NCBI GenBank assembly: GCA_022702545.1
Contig: JAHRBC010000006.1
Coordinates: 2,294,001-2,358,000 of the forward strand
DNA length: 64,000 nt
DNA from: Phycomyces nitens
Lineage: Eukaryota; Mucoromycota; Mucoromycetes; Mucorales; Phycomycetaceae
Direction: 5' to 3'
In this document: positions 54,231-64,000 of the stretch, piece after piece
How positions within the stretch are numbered: position 1 is the stretch's first letter
Layout: each line of letters opens with the position of its first letter
Translations under genes and position numbers: made by a program
The notes under the pieces: model-generated
Told to the model about the DNA's origin: nothing
What the model saw: the letters and a program-made list of their open reading frames with translations, nothing else
The model's database searches: none

Positions 54231-54833
54231 ACCACCCAAATCGCCGTCGGTCCCTATTTTCAGGTATTGTTCAGTAGTAAAGCACCCGATCCAAGTAGTA
54301 TCAAGTAGGCCGGTAGAAGCGGCAAGGATAAACAGTAATAGTATTAGAGCTTGTGTACAGAGCCATTCTATTCTTTCCAATAAACACAAATATAAACCAT
54401 AAACCTAATAAGTACGGAGTATAAAACAATGGGGGGGATCATTCTATGCTTGATTGCACAGTAATAGTATTTGATGATTGGTTAATTGCTTGAGGATATC
54501 CTTGATACCATGGAGAAAGCCAGCTTCTCCCCAACTTTATTTGCTGTGTGTAATCATCTTTTCAATTTATAAACACATAATCTATTACACTAAAAACATA
54601 GTTTTAAGCACAAAAATCTGGTAAACACCAAAAATCTATATGCAGAAAAAGCTAACGAACCCTACTCTCCCAAAAGTTTTCAACTTTGCACCTGTATGAG
54701 ATTCGACTTTGAGCCCAGGAGAAACCTTGCTTACTCCCATACTCGTAGTATTCTGTTCTCCCCTGAAAACCTAAACTTTTCCCCTATTTATTTCTGGTTA
54801 TATACATGGTTTTACCCCACAGTTTTTGCAGTG

Positions 54834-56652
54834 CTGCATCTCACAAAGATCATTGTCATCGAGATGACCACACAGGATCCACTTTTCCATCATGCGCTTG
54901 GCCGTTCCAAGGAAAAGATTGTGCATTGGGTCCACAATTGTTGCCCTGACTGGTTCAAAATAGGCAAGTCTGTGAAGCTCGGACCACCGCACTCCATTCT
55001 CAACTTCCAGCTGCTTTCTCTCCACCAAAGTTCTTGCATTTTTCCACATGGTGGCATGCTGGCGGTTCTCCTCTTTTGTACGGCCAATCCACTCTGAAGA
55101 GTTGAACCCAGAATAGTCAACGATCGAAGTCCCTTCAAAACGGAAAAAGTGACGATTGCACTTATTACATGCGTTTCTGCTGTTGTGGGAAGTGAAGCCA
55201 CAGGTCTTTCTTGCAGCAGGTATGTCGCATGCAACCATCAGGAGAGCAGCACGAACCAAAGCACCAGAACGACTGTATGTATCAATACTGATACCAGTGT
55301 ACAGCTCCTCGAGCTCATTAACAAGGGGGCGCAGGTAGTTGTTGATTTTGGCTGTGCTTGCTTCTTTGGGACCTGGCATGAGCCTAACGAGAATCACGTT
55401 TTCCATCTTATTGCGCTCGTCTCTTGGCAAATTGTTGATGGTAAGATATATCACACTGCAAGAATAAGTTACCCCATCAAAAGGCTGGAACCAATCGATG
55501 TTAAGAGTCAACAACAACGATCTCTCTCTGGCAACAAACTGCATGCCGTCCTCATCCACAAACTCCTTCCACATCTTTCCATCATATACATCAAACATGG
55601 TGCCAGGAACCTTTGGACCACGATTCCACATGTTGATGGCAGTTTCAAAATTGGGTCGCTTGAAAAGCTTTGTCAAGGCTGTTTTCAACGAGTTGTAGAC
55701 AAAAGTGCGCTTTGCAGTCAATCCATTACTAATTCCAGACTTAAACAGACTGTTTCCACATTCGTTCTGGCGGCCAAGTTTCTTTCCAGTACAACAAGTA
55801 GGTACTTCACTATTGCTTTTATACAGAGTGTGACAATCACTGCATGCAACAAATGTTGACACACCACTTGTCATAGCACTGTATCCAGTCATCTTCTTTA
55901 AACCGGGATACTTGTTGGGAGTCTGAAGCTTTCCCCATAGTGCTCCAAGATTGCGTTAATGAATGAAATCAATATCACGGCACCCTCATCAACAACAAAG
56001 GAAGAAATAAACATGACAAGAAAAATGGCTATCAATCTATGCCATGGATCTTCAGGAAGATTGGCTGAATTCTCTGTGAGTATTAATGATAATTAAATAT
56101 TAATATCTTTTATCCAAAGGCACTAGCAACACTTGTTTATTGCTGACCTTCACCCTGCTCGGCCTCTTCTTCCTCGGCATCTTCATCAGACGATTCATGC
56201 TCAGATGAATATTCTTCAATGAGCTCATCTGTTCCAAAAAGAAAATCTTCGGCCGAAAGAGGTAAGAACCCATCGGGATATTTCATGGATGACGGTACAT
56301 CATTAGAGTAACTGTCATCTATTGAAACCGAGCATAAGTAAAGTGTATATTGAGTATAAAAAATAAAATACTATGTACATTCAATGTCCTCTTCAAATTC
56401 AATTGCTTCCATGTCCACATCAACACTGCTTTGTTGGATGGGCAAGACTATTTAAAATATTATTAATATTATAGCCCACACTATATAATTGCCATTTTAT
56501 TTACAATTGATATTTCTATCCAATTCTCTGTCTTTGTCACTCTGAGCATGACGCTTGGCAGTTCTTTTGGCAGTGATCATGTAGCCAGCAGGATTGCATA
56601 TGCATTTCGAGCATTGGCATTCAACTTCATTAGCATTGGGAATGGCAAACAT
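54834..56652 (-). pseudogene. Tnp2-like CACTA transposase of element C, frameshifted and truncated by insertion H
   Basis: Exons 56505-56652 (148 nt, the same length as exon 1 of element A), 56379-56447, 56148-56318 and from 56073 downward, phases consistent. Exon 1 encodes a Cys-rich finger (CQCSKCICNPAG, distal H). Exon 3 is very acidic. Exon 4 shows FLVMFISSFVVDEGAVILI, a CxxC pair (CSDCHTLYKS), NIDWFQPFDG, LVRLMPGPKEAS and IVDPMHNLFLGTAKRMM. Two lesions: a one-base contraction near 55903-55904 in the codons before LKKMTGYSAM, and the CACTA H terminus at 54833/54834 that replaces the C-terminal third with a false tail. The Gly of the usual LVGLMPGP block is Arg here. Confidence 0.88.
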
Positions 56653-56887
56653 TTTTTTTTCGGGTTTATATCAAAAGAGAATATATAATAGCAGTAGTTT
56701 ATTGCCAGTTCCTTTATAGTTTTATTATTACTTTCAGGTACTCCGTAATCTATCTAACCAATAAGACATGCTTATATCTGTCAATGATACTAACCAAAGG
56801 ATTTTCCCTGAGTTGCAATTTTTCATATACTGTTATTGATAATAACACCCCACAATTAATCATTGATTTAACACCATTTTTGCAGTG
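54834..56887 (-). mobile_element. CACTA element C, right part
   Basis: The right end TTTTTGCAGTG at 56887 gives terminus CACTGCAAAAATGG. Body is the 5' two thirds of a Tnp2 gene. The rest of the element is separated by insertion H and not found in the window. Confidence 0.8.
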
Positions 56888-57272
56888 TTACGGATTCATC
56901 AAAATAATGTCGTTCCTGATCTAGGCTATCTTCCAATTCACTGTAAACGTAGTCGAATTGGTCAAGCTTTAATACACAGGAGTATTCAAAATAAGAGAGA
57001 GGATAAAAAATAATTTTTATTGTTTTGAATTGGGATATCTTATATAGTTTCCTAAATGATTATTCATCTTTGACTACACTGAAGAGGTGTCTAATGTTCT
57101 TACAAAATTATTATAAACTGATTACCAATTTCTAAAATTACAAACAGATGAATAATCATTTCAAATCATGCTTCATTTGTAAAGACAAGTCACTAGAATT
57201 TGTATCACCAAAATTAAGCACAACGATAATGTCCAACATAAGCACAACAAAATATCTGTGTAATATTTAAAA
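56888..57272. other. AT-rich spacer without recognisable feature
   Basis: No gene, TIR or repeat seen between the end of CACTA C and the tRNA-His gene. It is the 3' flank of the tRNA and probably original host sequence. A T4 tract just past the tRNA 3' end (plus-strand AAAA at about 57269-57272) can serve as Pol III terminator. Confidence 0.5.
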
Positions 57273-57343
57273 TGCCATGACCTGGAATCGAACCAGGGTC
57301 AGCGCGGCCACAACGCGACGTACTGCCACTATACTATCATGGC
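57273..57343 (-). tRNA. tRNA-His (anticodon GTG)
   Basis: Cloverleaf on the minus strand with acceptor stem GCCATGA/TCATGGC, anticodon loop TTGTGGC (GTG), B box GGTTCGATTCC and A discriminator; no intron. It decodes CAC and CAT; the essential G-1 is added after transcription. Its B box is the same as in tRNA-Glu, but no RLE-type element is inserted here. Confidence 0.93.
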
Positions 57344-57363
57344 TAATGATGATGTAACACGGG

Positions 57364-58374
57364 TGTTGTAAAATCTGCAGCTTTGCCTACTTCTCTCCAT
57401 TTCATGTGACTTTTCCAAGGCCTTCCCTGCTAGAAAGTGTGACGTAGCATCCTGATCAACTTGGCAACGTCACCTTTCTCCATTTGCAAGTCACCTTATT
57501 TCTCATATCTCTCTTTTCTCCGCACTTCTTTGATTTTTCATATTTGTCACCCTCGCTCTCATTTCAAACCCCTCTTATCCATTTCCATATTTATCCATTG
57601 TACACTATTTTTGTCATCTATCTTCCTTTTCCTTCTCCCCACGTTGCTGTCTGTGCGCACTTATCTTTCTCTTCATGTTATCTACCTCTTTACACCCTCT
57701 CACATATTAGCACTTCATTTTATTCATACCCCTTCATATCTCTGTCCCTTCTCTCACACTGCTCACTTTATCATATTACTGTTATCCATATCTTCATACC
57801 TCATATTTACATTGTCTTCGCACATTTTCATATCTCATTTTGTCTTATCATATTTGTCCTCCATTTTTATATTATCACCTTCACTGTATATCCCATTTTC
57901 TCATACTATCATATCTTATTTTGTCTTATCATCTCATACCTCTCCCCCCAAAGTCATTATTATCCTTATCCATTATCTCATATACTGTTCTATTTTTCAT
58001 TCACACACCCAATTCCTATATTTTATTATTAATCAATTCATTATTTATCACTAAGTAACATTTTACGAAGTCTATATAAGAGACCAAAATTTCAATCAAT
58101 AAACATTATCAGTTATCTCTCTCTTATTTTCCGTCCCTGAATTAGTGAATTGTCTTGTATAGAAATTTCTAAACATACTTCATGCCAAGATTGATTTTTC
58201 TTTTCATCCTTTTCCCTTTTTCCTGATTTTGTAACTTCCCAGTACCTTGCTGTCAACTTGATTAATTGTCCTGAGCGAAATTATCTAGTTTTCTCTCTCC
58301 ATTTGTATTCCTATCCCTTGTATCCATTGCTGTCAAGAATATATCTAACTGTCCCGAGCGAAGTTCATATATCT
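57364..58374. repeat. LTR-like repeat R1, copy 2, starting 21 nt upstream of tRNA-His
   Basis: Nearly identical to 23122-24117, starting TGTTGTAAAA and containing the same TATATAAG and AATAAA signals. It is interrupted at 58374/58375 by the CACTA G terminus, so its own end is missing. Its start is 21 nt from the tRNA-His 5' end, the same distance as the candidate LTR next to tRNA-Glu. Confidence 0.6.
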
Positions 58375-59715
58375 CACTACAAAAATTGAGTGGTTTCATT
58401 CATAGCAAACTACTATATTATTTTACCATTAGTAGACTGAAGTTAAACATAATAAACTTTTTTATTTTTGATGGTAATTATATTATTCAATATGTTCTAT
58501 TGGATAGAATAATAAAGTAGAGCCTTTTAGATGTCATATTTGTTTGTGATTTATTTCTACTTCTTGTAACTATATCATTAAATTAATTGGAGTAGAAATA
58601 ATAAACAAATCAATTATTATCATGTTTATTCTCATAAGAAAGAAGAGAAATATGACCAGTATGCTTGCAAGTAAATAAGTTGACTGAAGATAATGAATTG
58701 TCTTATAGTTTTATTATTATTTAACAGCATTTTGTATACTCTTGTTCTATATCTAGACATCTTTTTCAACCTAATAAACTATAAATTACAAAGATATGAA
58801 AATGACAGCAGGCATATTCTTTTGGATTATCATTTTTATTGCCCGCATTTTATCAGGGTCAAACAGCCTTTTAATACAAAGTATTTGTTTTTCCTTTTTA
58901 TTTTTTATATTCTTTTGTGCCTAAATATTACTGCAAAATACTCTGGTAATTAATTCTTTTCTTTCTCTTGTGAATATATTTTTTACTCAATATATTTTAT
59001 TATTCATAGGTAACTGCTTATAAATATATTATGGGGCTCTCTATTGCACTTGGCTGTATATCCAAAGGTAAGATCATATTATGCTAAAGCTATTTTTTAT
59101 TAACTAAATCACTCTTTTATATATAGCCACAAATTCTATTTTTCTATCTATCTCAATATAATATTCTGGTAAATCTTTTATATTATAAATATGTCCTCTT
59201 TAATAACATCTATCACAGATGTCTTGCTAAGCTCTTATATGGATTCCAAATTGAAATTATCTGGCCATTCCAATGGCTATATCTTGTAAGTAAACCAATA
59301 TTTTAGTATTATATATTGCCTATCTACAAATATTAATATATATCTATTAGACAATAATCATTTGTTGGTATATTATAGAGAGTCTATCAAATGTTCTGTT
59401 TATTAGATTAAAAATGTAAGTATAAGAATGAATGATTTATATAAAAATAATTTACTAACAATCTTCTCTTTTACTTTTAGACAGTATTGGCTTTCTCTCA
59501 GCTAGGTAAGTATCCTGGCTCTATTAAGAACCAGTTGATAGTGCCGACTAAGAAATATCGATTGGTAGAATAGATATACCAAAGAAATAATCTAGAGACT
59601 AGAATATATAGCGCAAATGTATTTTTATCAAATAATACGAAAAATAAAAATTTTCAGAATCTATTGCTCCAAAAAAACAATAAACCAGAGAGGCTTGTTT
59701 GCATAGAATAACTAC
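58375..59715. mobile_element. CACTA element G, left terminus
   Basis: CACTACAAAAATTGAG at 58375 breaks repeat R1, proven by comparison with the uninterrupted copy 1 (GTTCATATATCTC continuing normally at about 24130). Segment 58840-59540 is homologous to 51240-52000 of element F and shows the same plus-strand splice-like signals. The right end was not found; element D starts at 59716 and may be inserted in G. Confidence 0.65.
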
Positions 59716-60099
59716 CACTGGAAAAATGGGTTTGAATACTCATGTGTAAAAGTGCGGTTACTAAGAAGTAAAATTAAGATTTATTAGATACGCTGTATGG
59801 GTTTCTGTATGGGCCAAAGCCAAGTTTTACACAATGAGTTATGACCTGGTTTCTGCATGAGTATTTACTTCATGGGCTGACCAAGTGGGGGTTGTTAGTA
59901 TGAGCGGGTCATTAATTTGACCTGATGTACAGAATAAAAGTCTATTTGAAACCAAGTTTTATTGTTGTACACTCTTTATATAAGAGGAAAGTTGAAAGCA
60001 AAGGAACTTCTTGACATGATTAAAATCCAATTATACTCAGGTAGATTGAAGGCTTTCTTAATTTTTAACCAATATTTGAAGGCTATTACTGTGTAATCA

Positions 60100-61130
60100 A
60101 GCATTGAATGCTCCCCCCATTATTTTATATCTCGTACTTATTAGGTTGTTTATGGTTTATATTTGTGTTTATTGGAAAGAATAGAATGGTTCTATACACA
60201 AGCTCTAATACTATTACTGTCTATCCTTGCCGCTTCTACCGGCCTACTTGATACTACTTGGATCGGGTGCTTCACTACTGAACAATACCTGAAAATAGGG
60301 TTCGGCGGCAGTTTGGGTGGTTGCGGCAGTGTTCTTATATAATAAAGGTAGTATTAGTGACATATGTTCAAGATGCGAGGTATATTATACTTACATTGTA
60401 AGGGATGGACAAGAATGGACAAAGAGGGGCTGAGTTGTGCGGCATGGCATCTTGCATGATTAGATTGACTAGAGATGGGGTAAAATAAATTAATATGGGT
60501 GAATTGATTGATAAAATAATTAATTTACATACCAGAAGCAGAGTTGGCGATTAAAGTAGAGGGATGGTATATGGCAGCCAACAATAGCTTCTTATTAAGA
60601 GTATAAAAAATTATTAGTAAATAGCCAGAATAATATTATGGAAAAGCACAAAGACCAAGAAACGGCATTACCATTATGATAACCAGTTGTAGATGATGAG
60701 GGAGGCAGATGGGGTAGACAGTGATGGTGGCGGCCTATTGTAGAATAAGAAACGTTAGAAAAGAAAATTATTATTTTTTTGACACAAAAAGATTTTTTTT
60801 ACCATAGCACCAATGACGATACCATATAATAAACCATGCCAGTAGAGGAGGTCTATAAGATCAAAAGAGATAGTCAGAATAATAATATAAAAAAGTATAA
60901 AGGCTAAAAGACAGCATTATCATTATGATGACAGTTGTAGATGACAGAAGACGCAGATGGGGTATAGGGTGATTGATGGCAGCGGCCTATAGGAGAATAA
61001 GAAGCATTAGAGAAAAAAGTTTGACACGAAAATATTTTTTTACACTGGGACTGATGACGTTATCATATAATAAGCTATGAAAGTGGAAGAGGTCTATAAA
61101 ATAGAAAGAGAGAATCAGAATAATTTGCAA
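60100..61130 (-). pseudogene. Outward-facing intron-dense small gene of CACTA D
   Basis: On the minus strand the same alternating exon-like blocks as in H are present, with TATAG acceptors and GTAATG or GTAAAA donors (for example near 60665-60740 and 60800-60850). They are followed by blocks ending at GTATGTAAAT (about 60530) and CAATGTAAGTAT (about 60395). The order parallels the 87-residue gene of J. One donor is ATAATG instead of GTAATG and block phases do not give a continuous frame, so it is called decayed. It points toward the terminus at 59716, divergent from the accessory gene. Confidence 0.45.
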
Positions 61131-61629
61131 GATGGCACCAGCACATTTAACTGACCATGATTAGTTTGGAGGAGCAATGCAGGCAGGATGTATTGGAATG
61201 AGAGTGTGTTTATAAAGAAGCCGCCAATTTTTTAGTCTAAAGAGGTGTAAAAAGAAAGAGAAAATAGGCGCGGATATAAGGAAACAAGAGAAAGGAAAAA
61301 AGGCTAAAAAGAAAAAAAAATACAAGGATATATAATTTGAAACAGAGACAGAATAGGTGTAATGGATAGAATCCAAAAGCAATAATGGTGCTGTTCATTA
61401 ATGTGTACAAGAAGTCTTTTTGGATTTATAAATAAAGCTGTCTTTACTAATATATACTCTGTATTTTATATTATTAAATCCTTTTGACCAACTTGTTCAC
61501 TCTTCCCACTCAAATCCGATTTTTCTATCTATCTGTCTCTTGTGCGTTTTAAGTAAAAGATATGTTTAAACTTAAAGTAGCAAACGAGTATTAAATATTG
61601 GGTATTTTTTATATAATTTATAATAGAAA

Positions 61630-62742
61630 ATGTCAAACCAAAGAAGAAATATTGCTCCACGACCTGCTGACGATGATGTCAATATGCAGACGGTCATCAC
61701 CAATCTCCAAGAGGATCTTGCCTCAATTAGAGGCGACATGACCACAATGAACAGGAGAATGGGGACTTTTATTGAGTCCAACCTCACCGTCATTGCTGCT
61801 ACAAGTGTTGTGGCTCCAGTACCTGCTCTTGCCTCTGTTGCTGCCCCAACTGCCGAAGCCACAAATGAATCAATGTCTGATGCAAAGAAACGTGTATTTG
61901 TAGGTGTCACTAGATATAATATCCTATCAACTAAATTCTTATTTTGATCAAACAGAGAGATATTCGTGGATATTTGTGGCAGCCAAAGTTGAGGTCAAGG
62001 GTGTTGGTTGACATCCAGGCAAATAACAACAAGCCAAGGTGGGATGTCCATGCTCACTTTGACGAGAGTCCCAACAAGGAGCTGGTAGAACGTCTACTGG
62101 CTTACCTTGGGCCAAATTTTGTTGGCTCACCCTTGAGAAGAAGCGACATTTGAGAGAAGGTCTACAGGAACTTCTGTAGCCATCGTCAGGAGCAGACAAA
62201 GCCTTCTGAGAAGAAGGCAGTCTCCAACGCTCATTCGAGAAGGGCAAACCGTGAAAAAGATGTAGGTTGTATACTATTCAAACTAGAGACAAATATTAAT
62301 GAATACATGTTGGATATTTGTTAGCATTTAAAACGTCACATGGCTGCCTTTCTCAAACATAAGGAGGCCATTGAGCAGGTAATGGGGCAAGTCTGCTCTG
62401 GTCTGCTTCAGAAAGAAGCAATGTCTGAAGGAGAATCAGACAACGATACTTCAAAGACTCTTGGCAGGTGTCGGATCTCCGTTTATCGCCCAAGCTGGAG
62501 AAGCGATGAGGTAAATTATTCTGTAAACAATATATAGTTATATGTATTAAGATAATATTTTTGAAATATTAACAAATGTTATTTAGTTCAACCAGTTTAT
62601 TGAAATCGTTGACTCATTCATTTCTCTTGACTTGGGGATGAATGCTCATCAGATGCTGTCAAGAGAACTCACAGGAGTCAGAGACTTAGCAGTCCCTGGT
62701 GACTTGGCCACCCGTCTGCCTCCTTGGGCCGTAAGAAATTAA
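61630..62742 (+). pseudogene. CACTA accessory gene (RPSWRSDE family), element D, one nonsense codon
   Basis: Exons 61630-61899, 61956-62261 (306 nt), 62325-62510 and 62587-62742; all introns phase 0 and placed as in the relatives at 41064 and 37234. 305 codons before the stop. The N-terminus is basic, then a coiled-coil-like stretch (NLQEDLASIRGDMTTMNRRM), an Ala/Val-rich linker, and a charged exon-2 domain (RDIRGYLWQPKLRSRVLVD). Then MSEGESDNDTSK, YRPSWRSDE directly before intron 3, and the tail LPPWAVRN. TGA at 62151-62153 lies in exon 2. It converges on the Tnp2 gene with 121 bp between stops. Function unknown. Confidence 0.72.
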
Positions 62743-62863
62743 ATAAAAAACAATTGTTTTATTTTACTCTTGCTTACGTATTTAATCCCAAAGACATGTT
62801 TAAAGGCAATGAATGTTTTGTTTTGCTCTTTTTAAAAGAAACAAGTATTTATTTATTAATGCT

Positions 62864-64000
62864 TTAAGCATACATCTTTTTTGGTAAAGGAATGACCAGC
62901 ATCTTTACATTAACACCAGACACCAGCTCAGCAGTCGCGACTTCCAAAAGAATACGATGTACTGGCAATATACAATGATAATTATCTGGAGAGAAACTTG
63001 GCAAGCAGACCTCAACTCCTTCATATTCACGCGTTCTACTTGGCATGTTGACAAACCATCTCACGAAAGCAAAGACATGAGTAGAATGATTTCCGATTGA
63101 TGGCAGACCAAGCTTGTGAAGGAACAAGTACTGAATTTGTCCTGTGTATGCTCGTGGAGGATCACCGACTCTACCTAGGAAGAGTGCTTGAATGAAAGAC
63201 CCACGGTCTACGGAACCATTTTTGCCTTTATACATCTGGCCAAGAAGATTGATGGATTTTATCTTTGTGATATGATTATCAACAAAGATACCTGACGATG
63301 TTGCCTGATGATAGTGCTGAAGACTAGATATATCGTATGATAGCCAATAGTATTCCAACAACTGGAGATAATCAGTATCATCCATTACAGATGGCTTTCT
63401 CACCAAGAGAGGGAAGGCAGAGGGAGGAAGGGGCTCATTTCCCTTTATCGGAAATTCAGGCTTTAAAGATGCACGCACAAATAGCTGAAGTATAAATGGC
63501 GTGTGTGAAAGAGGGGCAGAGGAGGAGGTGGCAGTTGTGGATGATGACGTGAGTTTTGACAGAAGAGGACGGAAAGGAGCTTGGTTTGGACAGGAGAGAA
63601 TTTTTTGTACGTAGTCGCCCTTGTACATGTCTTCAACAAAACTTTTCATGAACGTGGACTCAAATCCATCCCTTCTATTGGTGTCGATCTTCTTCAACAG
63701 GCCATTATACCTCTCAAACCCAAACAGCCAATAGCCATACACAGGTCCAAAATCACGAATGGTCTTGCGAAGATGGATGTGCAGGTGCATGTTACAGGTG
63801 AGAGTGGGAGCAGGATACAATTCTTCACATTTCTGACAGAATCTTTCCAAATGGGTATGGGCGTCATCAAGGTCATCAAACGTGATTGTTGGTGTTGCAA
63901 GGAGACGGCAAGCATCAACAAAGTCAATCCAATTCTTGAACTTATCCAGAGGAAGAACGTCTCTGAGCAGCACAGGAGAATACACTAACACCCAGGATTT
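62864..64000 (-). CDS. Tnp2-like CACTA transposase of element D, C-terminal 375 residues (5' part outside window)
   Basis: Open to the window edge. Begins in the block LVYSPVLLRDVLPL, then the helical MHLHIHLRKTIRDFGP and VYGYWLFGFERYNGLLKKI, a Ser/Thr-rich spacer, FPIKGNEPLPP, and the C-terminal domain YTGQIQYLFLHKLG...FAFVRWF ending VIPLPKKMYA. No lesion in the visible part. It provides the undamaged reference against which the frameshifts and stop in A and B were located. Confidence 0.88.
   Translation of the reverse strand, partial: KSWVLVYSPVLLRDVLPLDKFKNWIDFVDACRLLATPTITFDDLDDAHTHLERFCQKCEELYPAPTLTCNMHLHIHLRKTIRDFGPVYGYWLFGFERYNGLLKKIDTNRRDGFESTFMKSFVEDMYKGDYVQKILSCPNQAPFRPLLSKLTSSSTTATSSSAPLSHTPFILQLFVRASLKPEFPIKGNEPLPPSAFPLLVRKPSVMDDTDYLQLLEYYWLSYDISSLQHYHQATSSGIFVDNHITKIKSINLLGQMYKGKNGSVDRGSFIQALFLGRVGDPPRAYTGQIQYLFLHKLGLPSIGNHSTHVFAFVRWFVNMPSRTREYEGVEVCLPSFSPDNYHCILPVHRILLEVATAELVSGVNVKMLVIPLPKKMYA

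Larger units (their letters stand above)
52636..54833. mobile_element. CACTA element H, right terminus, with mini-exon array
   Basis: The right end TTTTTGCAGTG at 54833 (terminus CACTGCAAAAACTGTGG) interrupts the Tnp2 gene of element C. On the left, H is cut inside an exon-like block by the terminus of F (52635). The segment 54200-54470 is the reverse complement of 60105-60370 with high identity, so H and D belong to related elements in opposite orientation. Confidence 0.7.
59716..64000 (+). mobile_element. CACTA element D, left part to the window edge
   Basis: Left terminus CACTGGAAAAATGGG at 59716, same type as A and J. Inside, in order: a minus-strand intron-dense gene pointing to the terminus, the accessory gene on +, and the convergent Tnp2 gene on -. 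The right end is outside the window. This is the clearest view of the shared element plan. Confidence 0.85.

Noticed and set aside
54280..54300. A 14-nt intron-like GT...AG segment in the small-gene 3' region of H and D
   Set aside because: Too short for spliceosomal splicing; probably not an intron.

Overview
The window is a eukaryotic, almost certainly fungal, repeat-rich segment with no recognisable host protein-coding gene. Evidence for a nuclear eukaryotic genome is the nuclear-type tRNA-Glu and tRNA-His genes, many 50-100 nt GT-AG introns, and the superfamilies present (RLE- and APE-type non-LTR retrotransposons, a chromodomain Ty3 element, CACTA/Tnp2, PIF/Harbinger, Merlin). An early-diverging fungus (Mucoromycota-like) is my inference from intron size and element mix; no marker gene proves it. 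Frameshifts and nonsense codons mark many copies as decaying, while others are intact.

Left third (1-22422). A CACTA element (A), cut by the window edge, is inserted in the 3' UTR of the first of three head-to-tail RLE-type non-LTR retrotransposons, all on the minus strand. The array starts immediately downstream of an intact tRNA-Glu(TTC) gene (22351-22422). At each inner junction the element 3' end abuts a 22-nt piece of that tRNA beginning exactly at the B box. So the element inserts at the tRNA B box, and each insertion leaves a complete tRNA upstream and a fresh target downstream. Copies 2 and 3 have intact ORFs of about 1942 codons; copy 1 has two G-run frameshifts.

Middle (22443-38504). 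LTR-like repeats lie upstream of the tRNA. They are followed by a nearly complete two-ORF LINE with a 13-bp target duplication and a UAAUG ORF1/ORF2 junction, then a chromodomain Ty3 3' half with one LTR. The left end of a CACTA element (J) carries a small five-exon gene. A Merlin element and a truncated LINE tail follow, then an accessory gene of another CACTA element (F).

Nest (38643-51134). A PIF/Harbinger element (transposase plus Myb-like gene) is split by a 9.8-kb CACTA element (B). B is itself split by a 3.65-kb CACTA derivative (E). TIRs and 3-bp target duplications can be read at all three levels, and the interrupted reading frames are otherwise open.

Right part (51138-64000). This holds ends of further CACTA elements (F, H, C, G, D), a tRNA-His(GTG), and a second copy of the LTR-like repeat beginning at the same distance upstream of a tRNA as the LTR-like repeat next to tRNA-Glu. 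D carries an accessory gene and a Tnp2 gene facing each other.

How the genes work together: the CACTA elements share a modular plan. A Tnp2-type transposase gene converges on a four-exon accessory gene that encodes an RPSWRSDE motif and has a second exon of exactly 306 nt in all three copies. An intron-dense small gene is transcribed outward toward the nearest terminus. The accessory and small genes match no family I recognise and, with the tRNA-targeting array, are the best candidates for something undescribed.
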